A stretch of DNA of 64,000 nucleotides from Candidatus Hydrogenedens sp. (GTDB lineage: Bacteria > Hydrogenedentota > Hydrogenedentia > Hydrogenedentales > JAEUWI01). Below the pieces are notes generated by a model that did no database searches, was not told where the DNA came from, and saw nothing but the letters and a program-made list of their open reading frames with translations. Position numbers and translations under genes: made by a program. Shown here piece by piece: positions 42,290 to 51,982 of the stretch. The stretch covers positions 1-64,000 of the forward strand of contig WGMK01000017.1 in NCBI GenBank assembly GCA_016125095.1, given 5' to 3'. The number at the start of each line of letters is the position of its first letter. Position 1 is the stretch's first letter.

Positions 42290-42610
42290 ATGGCGAAGAT
42301 TTTGGCGCTGGCTCACGGAAATTCCGCGCTCTCCCTCGCCCTCACCGGCGTGACTGTCGAGGAAGTGGCCTCGCAGAACACGGTCGAGGAACGGCTGCGC
42401 GATCTGCTGACCAGCGATTACGACATCGTGATCGTCGATGAACACTGGCGAGACAACTTCTCCGAGTGGATGCAGCTCCAGCTGGGCCGCCACAAGGGAA
42501 CCCCGCTGGTGATTTTCTGTCCCTCGTTCAGTGAAGAAGACCCCGGCACCGACGCGTATATCAATGCGATCGTGAAACCCGCCGTGGGCTTTGAAATTCG
42601 TTTGGATTAA
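42290..42610 (+). CDS. ntpF: V/A-type ATPase subunit F
   Basis: MAKILALAHGNSALSLALTGVTVEEV...DIVIVDEHWRDNF; position between C and A. Confidence 0.82.
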   Translation: MAKILALAHGNSALSLALTGVTVEEVASQNTVEERLRDLLTSDYDIVIVDEHWRDNFSEWMQLQLGRHKGTPLVIFCPSFSEEDPGTDAYINAIVKPAVGFEIRLD

Positions 42611-42674
42611 GGCGCATGCGGCAGCCCGGCGCAAACGGCCGGCTCGCCGCCAACACGCGATTTAGGAGACGACA

Positions 42675-44459
42675 ATGGCGGTTGCGGAACAAAACACCGT
42701 AGGTAAACTCGTCCGTATCGCCGGCCCGATGATCGAGGCCGACGGCATGCTTGGCGTGCAGATGGGTGAAATCCTCCGCGTAGGCAAACTCGGCCTGATG
42801 GGCGAGGTGATTCGTATCGAGGGCGAGAAGATCTACGCCCAGGTATTCGAACCGACGGACGGCATGTTCCTCGGTGAAGAAGTGGTGGCCACCGGCCTCC
42901 CGCTCTCCGTGGAACTCGGGCCGGGCCTGCTGGGCGCTACCTACGACGGTATCCAGCGTCCGCTCATCACCCTGCAGCAGAGCTCGGGCGACTTCATCGG
43001 CCGCGGTCTGACTGCCGTGGCGCTGGACCGCGAAAAGAAGTGGGCCTTCACCCCCACCGTCTCCGCGGGTCAGGAAGTCAGCGGCGGCGACGTGCTCGGC
43101 ACGACCCCCGAGACCTCGGTGATTACCCACAAGATTCTGGTTCCGCCGCGCGTGTCGGGCAAGCTGGAATGGGTGGCCCCGGCCGGCGACTACACGGTGC
43201 TGGAGCCCATCGCGCGCCTCGAAGGCGGCCGCGAGCTCACCATGATGCACCCCTGGCCCGTGAAGGTGCCGCGCCCCTCGGCCAAGATTCTTCCTCCCAC
43301 CGAGCCTTTCCTCACGCGCCAGCGCGTGCTCGACATGCTCTTCCCGATTGCCAAGGGCGGTTCGGCCATCGTGCCGGGCGGCTTCGGCGCCGGCAAGACC
43401 GTGGTGGAACAGGCTATGTCGAAGTACTGCAACGCGCAGGTTATCGTCTACGTGGGCTGCGGCGAGCGTGGTAACGAGATGGCCGAAGTGCTCACCGAGT
43501 TCCCGGAGCTGATCGACCCGAACACGGGCGACACCCTGATGAACCGCACCATCCTGGTGGTGAACACCTCGAACATGCCCGTGGCCGCCCGCGACGCGTC
43601 GGTGTACACCGGCATGACGCTGGCCGAGTACTACCGCGACCAGGGCCTCGACGTGGCGCTGATGGCCGACTCGACCTCGCGCTGGGCCGAAGCGCTCCGC
43701 GAAATCTCGTCGCGCCTCGAAGAAATGCCCGGTGAAGAAGGCTACCCGACGTACCTGTCGGAGCGTATCTCGGCGTTCTACGAACGCTGCGGCCGCGTGG
43801 AATGCCTCGGCTCCAAGGCCGAGGGTGAAACGCCCCGCATCGGTTCGCTGACGGCCGTAGGCGCGGTGTCGCCCCCCGGCGGCGACTACTCCGAGCCGGT
43901 CACCCAGACCTCCATGCGCGTGTCCGGCGCGCTCTGGGCGCTCGATTCGGCCCTGGCCTATCGCCGCCACTACCCCAGCGTGAACTGGAACAAGAGCTTC
44001 TCGCTGTACTTCGAGGGCCTCAAGGGCTGGTTCGACCAGAACGCTCCCGCGGGCTGGCTCGAACGCCGCCAGCAGGCCGCTTCGCTGCTCCAGCGCGAAA
44101 ACGAACTGAACGACATCGTGCAGCTGGTCGGTCCCGACGCGCTGCAAGACCAGGAGCGCCTGATTCTCGACGTGTCCCGCATGGTGCGCGAGAACTTCCT
44201 GCAGCAGAACGCGTTCAGCGATGCCGACGCTTCCTGCGACCTGGACAAGATGTTCGGCCTGATCGACTCGATTCTCGTGTACTACGAAGAGTGCCAGAAG
44301 GTGCTCGCGCGCGAAGTGCCGCTGACCAAGATCAACGAGCTGACCGTGCGCGAAGATCTGGCCCGCCTGCGCGACGAGCCGAATGAAGGCTTCACCGAGA
44401 AGAAGGTGCGCGTGGTCGAGAGTGTGAAGAAGGCGCTCAGCGAGCTTGAGATTAAGTAA
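42675..44459 (+). CDS. ntpA: V/A-type ATPase catalytic subunit A
   Basis: Walker A GGFGAGKTVVEQ; KVPRPSAKILPPTEPFLTRQRVLDMLFPIAKGG; MADSTSRWAEALREIS. Confidence 0.97.
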   Translation: MAVAEQNTVGKLVRIAGPMIEADGMLGVQMGEILRVGKLGLMGEVIRIEGEKIYAQVFEPTDGMFLGEEVVATGLPLSVELGPGLLGATYDGIQRPLITLQQSSGDFIGRGLTAVALDREKKWAFTPTVSAGQEVSGGDVLGTTPETSVITHKILVPPRVSGKLEWVAPAGDYTVLEPIARLEGGRELTMMHPWPVKVPRPSAKILPPTEPFLTRQRVLDMLFPIAKGGSAIVPGGFGAGKTVVEQAMSKYCNAQVIVYVGCGERGNEMAEVLTEFPELIDPNTGDTLMNRTILVVNTSNMPVAARDASVYTGMTLAEYYRDQGLDVALMADSTSRWAEALREISSRLEEMPGEEGYPTYLSERISAFYERCGRVECLGSKAEGETPRIGSLTAVGAVSPPGGDYSEPVTQTSMRVSGALWALDSALAYRRHYPSVNWNKSFSLYFEGLKGWFDQNAPAGWLERRQQAASLLQRENELNDIVQLVGPDALQDQERLILDVSRMVRENFLQQNAFSDADASCDLDKMFGLIDSILVYYEECQKVLAREVPLTKINELTVREDLARLRDEPNEGFTEKKVRVVESVKKALSELEIK

Positions 44460-44477
44460 CCGGAGAAGGTAAGCCCC

Positions 44478-45941
44478 ATGTCTGAACAGAGCAACGAAAT
44501 GCTGCATACGCAATACTGGGACTTGACCTATGTGTCGGGCCCGCTGGCGTTCCTCAAGAACGGCGACCGTTTCCCCACGGGCGCCATCCTCGACGTGCAC
44601 CTGCCCGACGGCGAAACCCGTCAGGGCCAGATCCTCGAAGCCACGAAGACCCACGCGGTGCTGCAGATTCTGCAGGGCACGCGCGGCGTCGACGTGAAGG
44701 GCACCTCGGTGTCGCTCCGCGACGACGCGGCGAAGATCGCCTGCACGACCGACGTAATCGGCCGCCGTTTCAACGGCGTGGGCGATCCCATCGACGGTCT
44801 CCCCCCGGTGGTGCCCGAAAAGGAACTGGACATCCTGGGTTCGGCTATTAACCCCGTTTCGCGTGCGGCCCCTAACGACTTCATCGAGACCGGCGTGTCC
44901 GCCATCGACGGCTTCAACACCCTCGTGCGCGGCCAGAAGCTCCCGATCTTCCTGGGTTCGGGTCTGCCGGCCAACGAACTGGCCAACCTGATCGTGCAGA
45001 ACGCGGGCACCAAGGGCGACGACGAGCCCTTCGTGGTGGTGTTCGGCGCCATGGGTATCACCGCGCGCGAAACGCAGTACTTCCTGCGCGCCTTCGAAGA
45101 AGGCGGCAAGGGTTCGCAGGTGGTGGCCTTCATCAACCAGGCCGACGACCCCGCGATTGAGCGTATCTTCACCCCGCGCTGCGCGCTGACCGTGGCCGAG
45201 TACCTGGCGTTCGAGAAGAACTACCAGGTGCTGGTGGTGCTGACCGACTTGACCAACTACTGCGACGCGCTCCGCCAGATTTCGTCGGCGCGCGAAGAAA
45301 TCCCCGGCCGCCGCGGCTATCCGGGCTACATGTACACCGACTTGTCGACGATTTACGAGCGCGCCGGCCGTATCCGCGGACTCCGCGGCTCGGTTACGCA
45401 GATTCCGATGCTGACGATGCCCGACGACGACATCACGCACCCGATCCCCGACTTGACCGGTTACATTACCGAGGGTCAGATCGTGCTGAGCCGCCCGCTG
45501 CACCGTCAGGGCGTGTTCCCGCCGGTGGACCTGCTCCCCTGCCTTTCGCGCCTGATGAACAACGGTATCGGCAAGAACCGTACGCAGGCCTGGCACCGCG
45601 AGTGGTCGAACCAGCTGTACGCGGCCTACGCCGAGGGCCAGCGCATCCGCAAGCTCATGGCTATCGTGGGCGAGGACGCGCTGACCGAGCTCGACCGCAA
45701 GTACCTTAAGTTCACGATCGCCTTCGAACGCGAGATGCTGGGCCAGGGTACGACCCGCCGCACCATCGAGGACACCTTCGCGATCGGCTGGAAGCTCATG
45801 GGCTACCTGCCGAAGTCGGAACTGACCCGTGTGAAGCGCGAGGTGGTGGACGAGTTCTACAAGCCGCTCGACGATGCGGGCAACCCGATTGAGCAGACCG
45901 TCGCGCCGCTGGAAAACGCGGGCGAGCGCGTCGGCCAGTAA
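44478..45941 (+). CDS. ntpB: V/A-type ATPase subunit B
   Basis: LPIFLGSGLPANELANLIVQNA; VVLTDLTNYCDALRQISSAREEIPGRRGYPGYMYTDLSTIYERAGRI. Confidence 0.97.
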   Translation: MSEQSNEMLHTQYWDLTYVSGPLAFLKNGDRFPTGAILDVHLPDGETRQGQILEATKTHAVLQILQGTRGVDVKGTSVSLRDDAAKIACTTDVIGRRFNGVGDPIDGLPPVVPEKELDILGSAINPVSRAAPNDFIETGVSAIDGFNTLVRGQKLPIFLGSGLPANELANLIVQNAGTKGDDEPFVVVFGAMGITARETQYFLRAFEEGGKGSQVVAFINQADDPAIERIFTPRCALTVAEYLAFEKNYQVLVVLTDLTNYCDALRQISSAREEIPGRRGYPGYMYTDLSTIYERAGRIRGLRGSVTQIPMLTMPDDDITHPIPDLTGYITEGQIVLSRPLHRQGVFPPVDLLPCLSRLMNNGIGKNRTQAWHREWSNQLYAAYAEGQRIRKLMAIVGEDALTELDRKYLKFTIAFEREMLGQGTTRRTIEDTFAIGWKLMGYLPKSELTRVKREVVDEFYKPLDDAGNPIEQTVAPLENAGERVGQ

Positions 45942-45971
45942 CTGCGGCAACCGCTGAAGGGTACACGCTAG

Positions 45972-46658
45972 ATGAGCATGGACAATATAGCGCCGACGCG
46001 CATGAACATGCTGACGCTGAAGGGCCAGATCAAGCTGGCGGCCGACGGCGTGGGCCTGCTCAAGGGCAAGCGCGACGCGCTCATGCAGGAACTCCTGCAG
46101 CGCGCCCGCGTCCTGCGCGACATGCGCAACCTGCTGCATGAGCGCGGCCGGTCCGCCGAGGAGGCAATTGCCTTGGCGCGCGCCGTGCGCGGCACTCCCG
46201 AGCTCAAGTCGGCCGCCATGGCCGGCCGCCGCGGCCTGCATGCAACGGTCCGCACCGAAAAGGTGTGGGGCCTGAGCCTGGGCGACGTCGACCTGGAAGA
46301 CATCGTGCGGTCGCCTTCCGGCCGCGGCGTCGGTCTGGTCGATACTTCCGCCCACGTGCTTGAGGCATCCGGTTCGGCCGAGTATATGCTCGAGCAGCTG
46401 TTGCGCTGCGCGCCGCTGGAACGCAACCTGCAGATCATCGGCGAGGAAGTGAAGAAGGTCAGCCGCCGCATCAACGCGCTGGAGGAATACCTCCTGCCGA
46501 AGCTGCGCGGCCAGCTGCGCCAGATAGCCAGCGTGCTGGACGAGCGCGAGCGCGAAGACACCTTCCGCCTCAAGAAGATCAAGGGCAAGAAGGCGCGCCA
46601 GAAGGTAGAGAAACGCCGCAAGGAAGCCGAGCAGGCGGCCGGAACCGCAGGAGTCTGA
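45972..46658 (+). CDS. ntpD: V/A-type ATPase subunit D
   Basis: IAPTRMNMLTLKGQIKLAADGVGLLKGKRDALMQE...VKKVSRRINALEEYLLPKLRGQLRQI. Confidence 0.95.
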   Translation: MSMDNIAPTRMNMLTLKGQIKLAADGVGLLKGKRDALMQELLQRARVLRDMRNLLHERGRSAEEAIALARAVRGTPELKSAAMAGRRGLHATVRTEKVWGLSLGDVDLEDIVRSPSGRGVGLVDTSAHVLEASGSAEYMLEQLLRCAPLERNLQIIGEEVKKVSRRINALEEYLLPKLRGQLRQIASVLDEREREDTFRLKKIKGKKARQKVEKRRKEAEQAAGTAGV

Positions 46659-47125
46659 TGATGTTGTTGAGCGAACTCCTCCGTCCGGAGCTGATTAAGG
46701 CCGGCCTTGAGGCCGAGAAGAAGACGCACGCGATCAGCGAGCTGGTGGACCTGCTGGTGCAGTACCACGAGATCCCCATGTCGCAGCGCCACGCCATCGT
46801 CGAGGAATTCTTCGAGAACGAGGCGGTCTTCGGCTCGGGCCTGCAGCGCGGCATCGGCCTCCCCCACATCACGACCGACCGCGTGAGCGACATCATCTGC
46901 GCGCTGGGCACTGCCCCGGCGGGCATTCCGTTCGCCTCGCGCGACGACAAGCCGGCGCGCATCGTGCTGCTTACACTCGCGCCGAAGAAGAGCATCGTCG
47001 AGGAAGTCCGCATGCTGGCCAAGGTAGAGCAACTGCTCGAACGCCCGGGCTTTGCAGAGCAATTGCTCGAAGCCAAGACGGGCGACGCAATCTACAACCT
47101 GATCAAGGCAGAAGAAGCCAAGTAG
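46658..47125 (+). CDS. PTS EIIA type-2 (PtsN/FruA-like) domain protein
   Basis: SISELVDLL-like N-term (HAISELVDLLVQYHEI); REEFFENEAVFGSGLQRGIGLPHI with candidate phosphoacceptor His; start codon overlaps the subunit D stop by 1 nt (TGATG). Confidence 0.85.
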   Translation: MMLLSELLRPELIKAGLEAEKKTHAISELVDLLVQYHEIPMSQRHAIVEEFFENEAVFGSGLQRGIGLPHITTDRVSDIICALGTAPAGIPFASRDDKPARIVLLTLAPKKSIVEEVRMLAKVEQLLERPGFAEQLLEAKTGDAIYNLIKAEEAK

Positions 47126-47153
47126 TTCCAATCGGCCAAACGTATACGTGAAC

Positions 47154-47190
47154 GGCCCGGCGTTGTAGCAACGCCGGGCCGATTTGTTTA
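47154..47190 (+). terminator. intrinsic terminator of the V-ATPase operon
   Basis: 12-bp stem GGCCCGGCGTTG-TAG-CAACGCCGGGCC followed by GATTTGTTT. Confidence 0.85.
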
Positions 47191-47205
47191 CAGGGTTTCC
47201 GTCCG

Positions 47206-49485
47206 CTACTTGGCGTCGCCGTAGTCGATGTACTGGATGCCCCGGGTGAGCGTAAGCCCCTCCTCCTCTGCCACGCCAATCAGCCCCTGAACGCGGGGAT
47301 CATAAAACAGCTCGAGCCCCGGGTTGGTGTCGAACTGCTTCATGTTGTTGCCCGAAGCGTGGATGCCGAGGTCGGCTGCCGTGATGGCGCCCCGGATGCT
47401 CAAGCGGCCATTCTTCTTCGAGTTGTGGTATTTCTGCGAATGCGCCAAGCCGATCATGGCATTGTTCGTGTACAACATGCCGTCGATCTCGAATCCACGG
47501 TCCTTCTTCTTTTCCGGTTTCCGGCCGAGTTCGTCGTCCAGCCAAATCTGCTTAAGCGTCGATTCCGGCATCCAACCACGCTCCGGCCCCATGTCCAGCA
47601 GCACGCTGCCCTTCAGATCGCTCTTGGATAGCTGACGCATGGTCTTGCTGTTGTAGCGGTCGTTATCGTGCACCGGCGCGCCGTCCTTCAGCGCATACAC
47701 GCGGTCGCCCTCGCGCATGCGGTAATAGCGCGGCACATACGACGGGTCGGCCTTCGCCTTCGCCGCTTCGCGCTGGTTGTAGCGCATCATCATTTGCGAG
47801 GTGTAGCTGGGCGAGAATCCCTTGTCGAGCTGCGGAGACTTGTCGATGGTCCTTTCGTCCACATACGGCAGTTCCGTCTTCGTCTCGCGCGTCTGCGAGA
47901 AGTCGGTATACACGATCTTATCGTTCTTCGGATCATAGTTGTTGGAATAGTCGGCCGGTTCCTCATCGCGGTCCCAGCGGTCGCCCCGGTTGTTGCCGTA
48001 CCCGCGGCGCCAGTCATCGTCGCGACCGTAGGCATTCCCGCGGCCATTGTAGTCGCCCCGGCCATACCCTTGCCCGCGTTCGTCGGTCGTGTCGCTGAGA
48101 TCGGCGGGATACGCCGTCGCCGTCAGGTAGTCGCCCATCAGGATGTTGCCGCCGGCCGCGTAGCCCTGCAGGTTCTGGTTGCCCTCCTTGGAGGTGCCAT
48201 AGGCATCGCCATCCGCCATCTGCGTGTCGCCAAGGAAGTAGATATTCCGCCGCGCCGTGATTTTCCCCGTGCCCTCCACCTTGCCCGTGATCATCACGTC
48301 GCCGTTCACGAACACGTCGCCCTTCAGTTCGATGGGCTGGTCTTCCGTGCCGACAAGTACCAGGTTGCCGTCGTAATAGCCGGATTGGGAGACTTCTTTC
48401 AGCGCGCCGTTGCTCCGTTCCGGCAGCGATTTTTCTTCGTAGGTATTGCCATGGGGTACACCATAAACGATGCCGTCGCCGATGCCCCCCGGTGACTGCG
48501 CCCCGACGAATTGCTTCCATTCCTCGTCGTCCACCACCCGGTTCGCATTCGTATCAGGAATCGCCGGAGGAATCTCCGTAGGGAGGTAGCCGTCGCTCAT
48601 TTCCTCGTCTGCATCAGGATAGCCGAGGTACAGGTTTTCCATGCCCAGGGGCAGCCCCAGGGCATCGAGGCCGCCCAATGCCAGTACCGAGTCCGCAGGC
48701 CGGCCCCGCCGGTCCTCCAGAATCTTGCCGTCCGCACTGATCCCGTAGCCCTGGGTCGCCTTCAACGCCGTGCCCTTGTAGGGCATCGGACTATCCCCCA
48801 TGTCCGTTGTGAAGGCCTCGCCGCGCGAATGAATCGTGCCGGCCACGCGCGCCTCGCCGGTCTGGCGCTCCAGCGACATCGATTCCAGTACACCGATCTT
48901 CACACGATCGAAAGTCCCGTACAGCGTCGAGTCCGTATTGTTGACCCGCAGCACGTTGTCCACTTTCGTGTGGCACATGATGCATTCAAGGTTGTTGGTC
49001 AGTAGCGCGTAATCTACGCCTTGAAACGACTTGCCGCCGATCTCGAGCGATTGCACAAAGCGCCGCTCGCGCCCGCCGGAACTACCGGTGCTGATGACAA
49101 GCAGTTCGATTTTGTCGAGCGAGAGCTTGACCTCCACGTCGAGACTCGCAATGAGCGCGTCCTTGGTGAGCTCAAGCGGCGCCTCCAGCAGGTGTGTCAC
49201 GCCCTGGTTGAGGGTCTTCTTCAGAAAGTCGGTATACCCGCCGAGGTCCGGTTCGAGGGCCTTGCCCAGCGAAGCGATATATTGATCCCATAGCATGGCC
49301 GTGGCGTACTCGAGCCCCGCAGATGCCGCGTCTTCCGCCTGACGGAGCGCGCGGTAGTTCTCCACGGCGCGTTTCTCCAGCTGCACGCGGCTGATGATCA
49401 GCATCGCGAATCCCGCCATGGCGGCGGAAAAGAGCACCACCAGCACCAAGGCTGCGCCGCGACGGTTTGCCTGCGCGCGCTTCAT
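47206..49485 (-). CDS. PilX-like pilus-associated protein with one CXXCH motif and a Gly/Arg/Asp/Tyr-rich segment
   Basis: N-terminal RRGAALVLVVLFSAAMAGFAMLIISRVQLEKRAVENYRALRQAEDAASAG; LTNNLECIMCHTKVDN; linked to two prepilin genes. Confidence 0.75.
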   Translation of the reverse strand: MKRAQANRRGAALVLVVLFSAAMAGFAMLIISRVQLEKRAVENYRALRQAEDAASAGLEYATAMLWDQYIASLGKALEPDLGGYTDFLKKTLNQGVTHLLEAPLELTKDALIASLDVEVKLSLDKIELLVISTGSSGGRERRFVQSLEIGGKSFQGVDYALLTNNLECIMCHTKVDNVLRVNNTDSTLYGTFDRVKIGVLESMSLERQTGEARVAGTIHSRGEAFTTDMGDSPMPYKGTALKATQGYGISADGKILEDRRGRPADSVLALGGLDALGLPLGMENLYLGYPDADEEMSDGYLPTEIPPAIPDTNANRVVDDEEWKQFVGAQSPGGIGDGIVYGVPHGNTYEEKSLPERSNGALKEVSQSGYYDGNLVLVGTEDQPIELKGDVFVNGDVMITGKVEGTGKITARRNIYFLGDTQMADGDAYGTSKEGNQNLQGYAAGGNILMGDYLTATAYPADLSDTTDERGQGYGRGDYNGRGNAYGRDDDWRRGYGNNRGDRWDRDEEPADYSNNYDPKNDKIVYTDFSQTRETKTELPYVDERTIDKSPQLDKGFSPSYTSQMMMRYNQREAAKAKADPSYVPRYYRMREGDRVYALKDGAPVHDNDRYNSKTMRQLSKSDLKGSVLLDMGPERGWMPESTLKQIWLDDELGRKPEKKKDRGFEIDGMLYTNNAMIGLAHSQKYHNSKKNGRLSIRGAITAADLGIHASGNNMKQFDTNPGLELFYDPRVQGLIGVAEEEGLTLTRGIQYIDYGDAK

Positions 49486-50096
49486 CAGTTGCTCACCCGC
49501 ACGCTGAAGCGGTTGGACTGCACCTGGGGCACGTTTTCCCGCCCCGGATCCGGAACACGCGCCTCGATGGCTACTTCAATCAGCGTGCTGCCGGGCTCTT
49601 GCTGGAAGGACAGCCGGTCGATTCCCCGGGCGACCACCCGCACTTCGCCATCGCCCTCGTATTTTCCGTCGCCATCGATATCCTGCACGCGCTCGATACA
49701 GCGGTCGAGGATGCCGTCCTGATCTAGATCCTCGCCGGAGTCCAGGCGAAGATTTCCGTTCTTGTCTTCGTTGTTCAGCCGGAACATCACCACCGGGCTC
49801 CACGCGTTGCCATCCGCCGACTGCGGCATCTGAAACTGGATGTCGCCCTTTCCGAGGGTGACGCCGATTACCGGGGGGGTCTGGGTCAGGTCCGCCTCGA
49901 GTCGCGCGAATTGCAGATCGCGCGATATCGCCATGGCGGCATCCCGCATGCCGTTGCTCACGGCTGCAAAGGTCTCCTCCGCATGCCAGACCTTCGCGCT
50001 GCGCACGAGCACCGTGCCCGTGATGGCGAAGATGCCTCCCATCACGGCCACAACAACCATGGTCTCGAGTAAAGTATAGCCGCGTGCGTTAGACAT
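49485..50096 (-). CDS. type IV pilin-like / pseudopilin protein
   Basis: MSNARG|YTLLETMVVVAVMGGIFAITGTVLV prepilin signature. Confidence 0.88.
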   Translation of the reverse strand: MSNARGYTLLETMVVVAVMGGIFAITGTVLVRSAKVWHAEETFAAVSNGMRDAAMAISRDLQFARLEADLTQTPPVIGVTLGKGDIQFQMPQSADGNAWSPVVMFRLNNEDKNGNLRLDSGEDLDQDGILDRCIERVQDIDGDGKYEGDGEVRVVARGIDRLSFQQEPGSTLIEVAIEARVPDPGRENVPQVQSNRFSVRVSN

Positions 50097-50604
50097 GATT
50101 GCCGAGCACCGTCGTGAGCGACACCTTGGCAGGGCGCCCGCGCATATCGCGCCAGCTTATCTCCGCCTCGACCTGAAGCAGTCCGCTGCGAAGTTTGGTA
50201 AAGGTGTATTGGCGCTGGGCGGAATTCAGCGAGAGATCTTCCAGCTTCTCGGGGAGTTCCGTTACCGTTTCCAGCAAGCCGTCCGGGATGGATAGCCCGC
50301 CCGCGCGGAGATCGCGCAGCTCATCCAAGGCGCTTCGGGCAGCATCCAAGGCAACGGTTTCCTGGCGGAGGATGACGTTCGCCTCGTGCGCCTGCACCAG
50401 CGAGCCCATCACGCCCACGAGGGCCACCGCCAGAATCGCGGTCGCAAATGTAACCTCGATTAGACTTAGCCCTGCGGACGAGAAGCGGCCGCGAGAAATA
50501 CTTACTACTCTACTGTTTTCACCCTGCACCAGCCCCAATCCTCTCTCTAACTCCCCGGTACTAAATCTGTTGGCGATTATATCAGTTTGTATCTTCGGCG
50601 TCAA
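50089..50604 (-). CDS. type IV pilin-like / pseudopilin protein
   Basis: SSAG|LSLIEVTFATAILAVALVGVMGSLVQA prepilin signature. Start uncertain (GTG at 50529 possible). Confidence 0.85.
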   Translation of the reverse strand: MTPKIQTDIIANRFSTGELERGLGLVQGENSRVVSISRGRFSSAGLSLIEVTFATAILAVALVGVMGSLVQAHEANVILRQETVALDAARSALDELRDLRAGGLSIPDGLLETVTELPEKLEDLSLNSAQRQYTFTKLRSGLLQVEAEISWRDMRGRPAKVSLTTVLGNHV

Positions 50605-50720
50605 TAGTTTACAAAAAGACGCGGCATTCTCAGATTGCAGCGGTGCGCTAAACCCTGATATAGTTGGAGATACGCACTTTCACCAACCCCCGTTCGCGGA
50701 CATGTAAGGAGTCGGGACCG

Positions 50721-51473
50721 ATGTCGGGTCACTCAAAATGGAGTACGATCAAGCGTAAGAAGGGCGCGCTGGACGCCAAGCGCGGCAAGATCTTTTCGCG
50801 TATAGCGAAGGAAATCGCCGTGGCAGCCAAGCTCGGCGGCGGCGATGCGGAGATGAATCCGCGCCTGCGCACCGTGCTGCTGGCCGCTAAAGCGAACAAC
50901 ATGCCCAAGGACAATATCGAGCGCGCCATCAAGAAGGGCACGGGCGAAATCGAAGGCGCGATGTACGAAGAACAGCGCTACGAATGCTACGGCCCCGCGG
51001 GTGTGGCTATCATCGTCGACACGCTGTCCGACAATCGCAATCGCACCGTCGCGGACATCCGACATATCGTCACCAAGCACGGCGGCAGCATGGCCGAATC
51101 GGGCGCGGTGACCTGGAATTTCGACCCGAAGGGCATCATCTCGGTCGAGAAGGAAGGCATCTCCGAGGAAGATATCTTCGAGAAGGCCATCGAGGCGGGC
51201 GCGGAAGACGTGGACATGTCGGGCGAGCAGTACGAAGTCACCACGGACCCGACTGAACTGCACAGTGTCGTGCAGGCGCTCGAGGGCATGGGCATTTCCG
51301 CTACCGAAGCGCGCTTGACCATGGTGCCCAAGACCACCATCGAAGTAGACACCAAGACCCTCCGCACCATCATCAGCCTGGTCGAGATGCTCGAGGACTA
51401 TGACGACGTGCAGGACGTGTATTCGAGCGTGGAAATTACGGACGAAGCCATGGCGGAGGTCATGGAGGCCTGA
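50721..51473 (+). CDS. yebC: YebC/PmpR family transcriptional regulatory protein
   Basis: MSGHSKWSTIKRKKGALDAKRGKIFSRIAKEI; ATG at 50721, upstream AAGGAG. Confidence 0.96.
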   Translation: MSGHSKWSTIKRKKGALDAKRGKIFSRIAKEIAVAAKLGGGDAEMNPRLRTVLLAAKANNMPKDNIERAIKKGTGEIEGAMYEEQRYECYGPAGVAIIVDTLSDNRNRTVADIRHIVTKHGGSMAESGAVTWNFDPKGIISVEKEGISEEDIFEKAIEAGAEDVDMSGEQYEVTTDPTELHSVVQALEGMGISATEARLTMVPKTTIEVDTKTLRTIISLVEMLEDYDDVQDVYSSVEITDEAMAEVMEA

Positions 51474-51979
51474 TGCGTGTGCTGGGGCTGGACCCGGGAA
51501 CCGCGACTACCGGCTTCGGGGTCGTGGCAGGGGCTGGCAGCCGGCTGAGTCATGTCGCGCACGGCACCATTTCGACGCCTGCAGGATTATCTTTCGCGAG
51601 CCGCCTCAACCGGATTTTCGATGAGGCGGCTTTGCTGATCGAGACCTATCGGCCCGACGCGGTTTCGATTGAAAAGCTGTACTTCAAGCAGAACGTGACG
51701 ACGGGCATAGCGGTGGCGCAGGCGCGCGGCGTGCTGGCGCTGGCAGCAGTCAGGGCCGAGCTCCCCATCGCGGAATTCAGCCCGACGCAGACCAAACTCG
51801 CGGTGACGGGCTATGGCAAGGCCGACAAGCGGCAGGTGCAGGAGATGATCCGGGTGCTGCTGAATCTCGACGGCATCCCCCGGCCCGACGACGCGGCCGA
51901 CGCGCTCGGGCTCGCGATCTGCTGCATTCATGCCGGCCCCACGGCCTTCATCGGGTCGGAACTGAAAAAGGAGGCCTAG
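51473..51979 (+). CDS. ruvC: Holliday junction resolvase RuvC
   Basis: MRVLGLDPGTATTGFGVV; SIEKLYFKQNVTTGIAVAQARGV; start overlaps yebC stop. Confidence 0.96.
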   Translation: MRVLGLDPGTATTGFGVVAGAGSRLSHVAHGTISTPAGLSFASRLNRIFDEAALLIETYRPDAVSIEKLYFKQNVTTGIAVAQARGVLALAAVRAELPIAEFSPTQTKLAVTGYGKADKRQVQEMIRVLLNLDGIPRPDDAADALGLAICCIHAGPTAFIGSELKKEA

Positions 51980-51982
51980 CCG

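Noticed and set aside
42561-46355. 1264-aa minus-strand ORF
   Set aside because: Antisense to V-ATPase subunits A, B and D; no domain signature, biased antisense composition.
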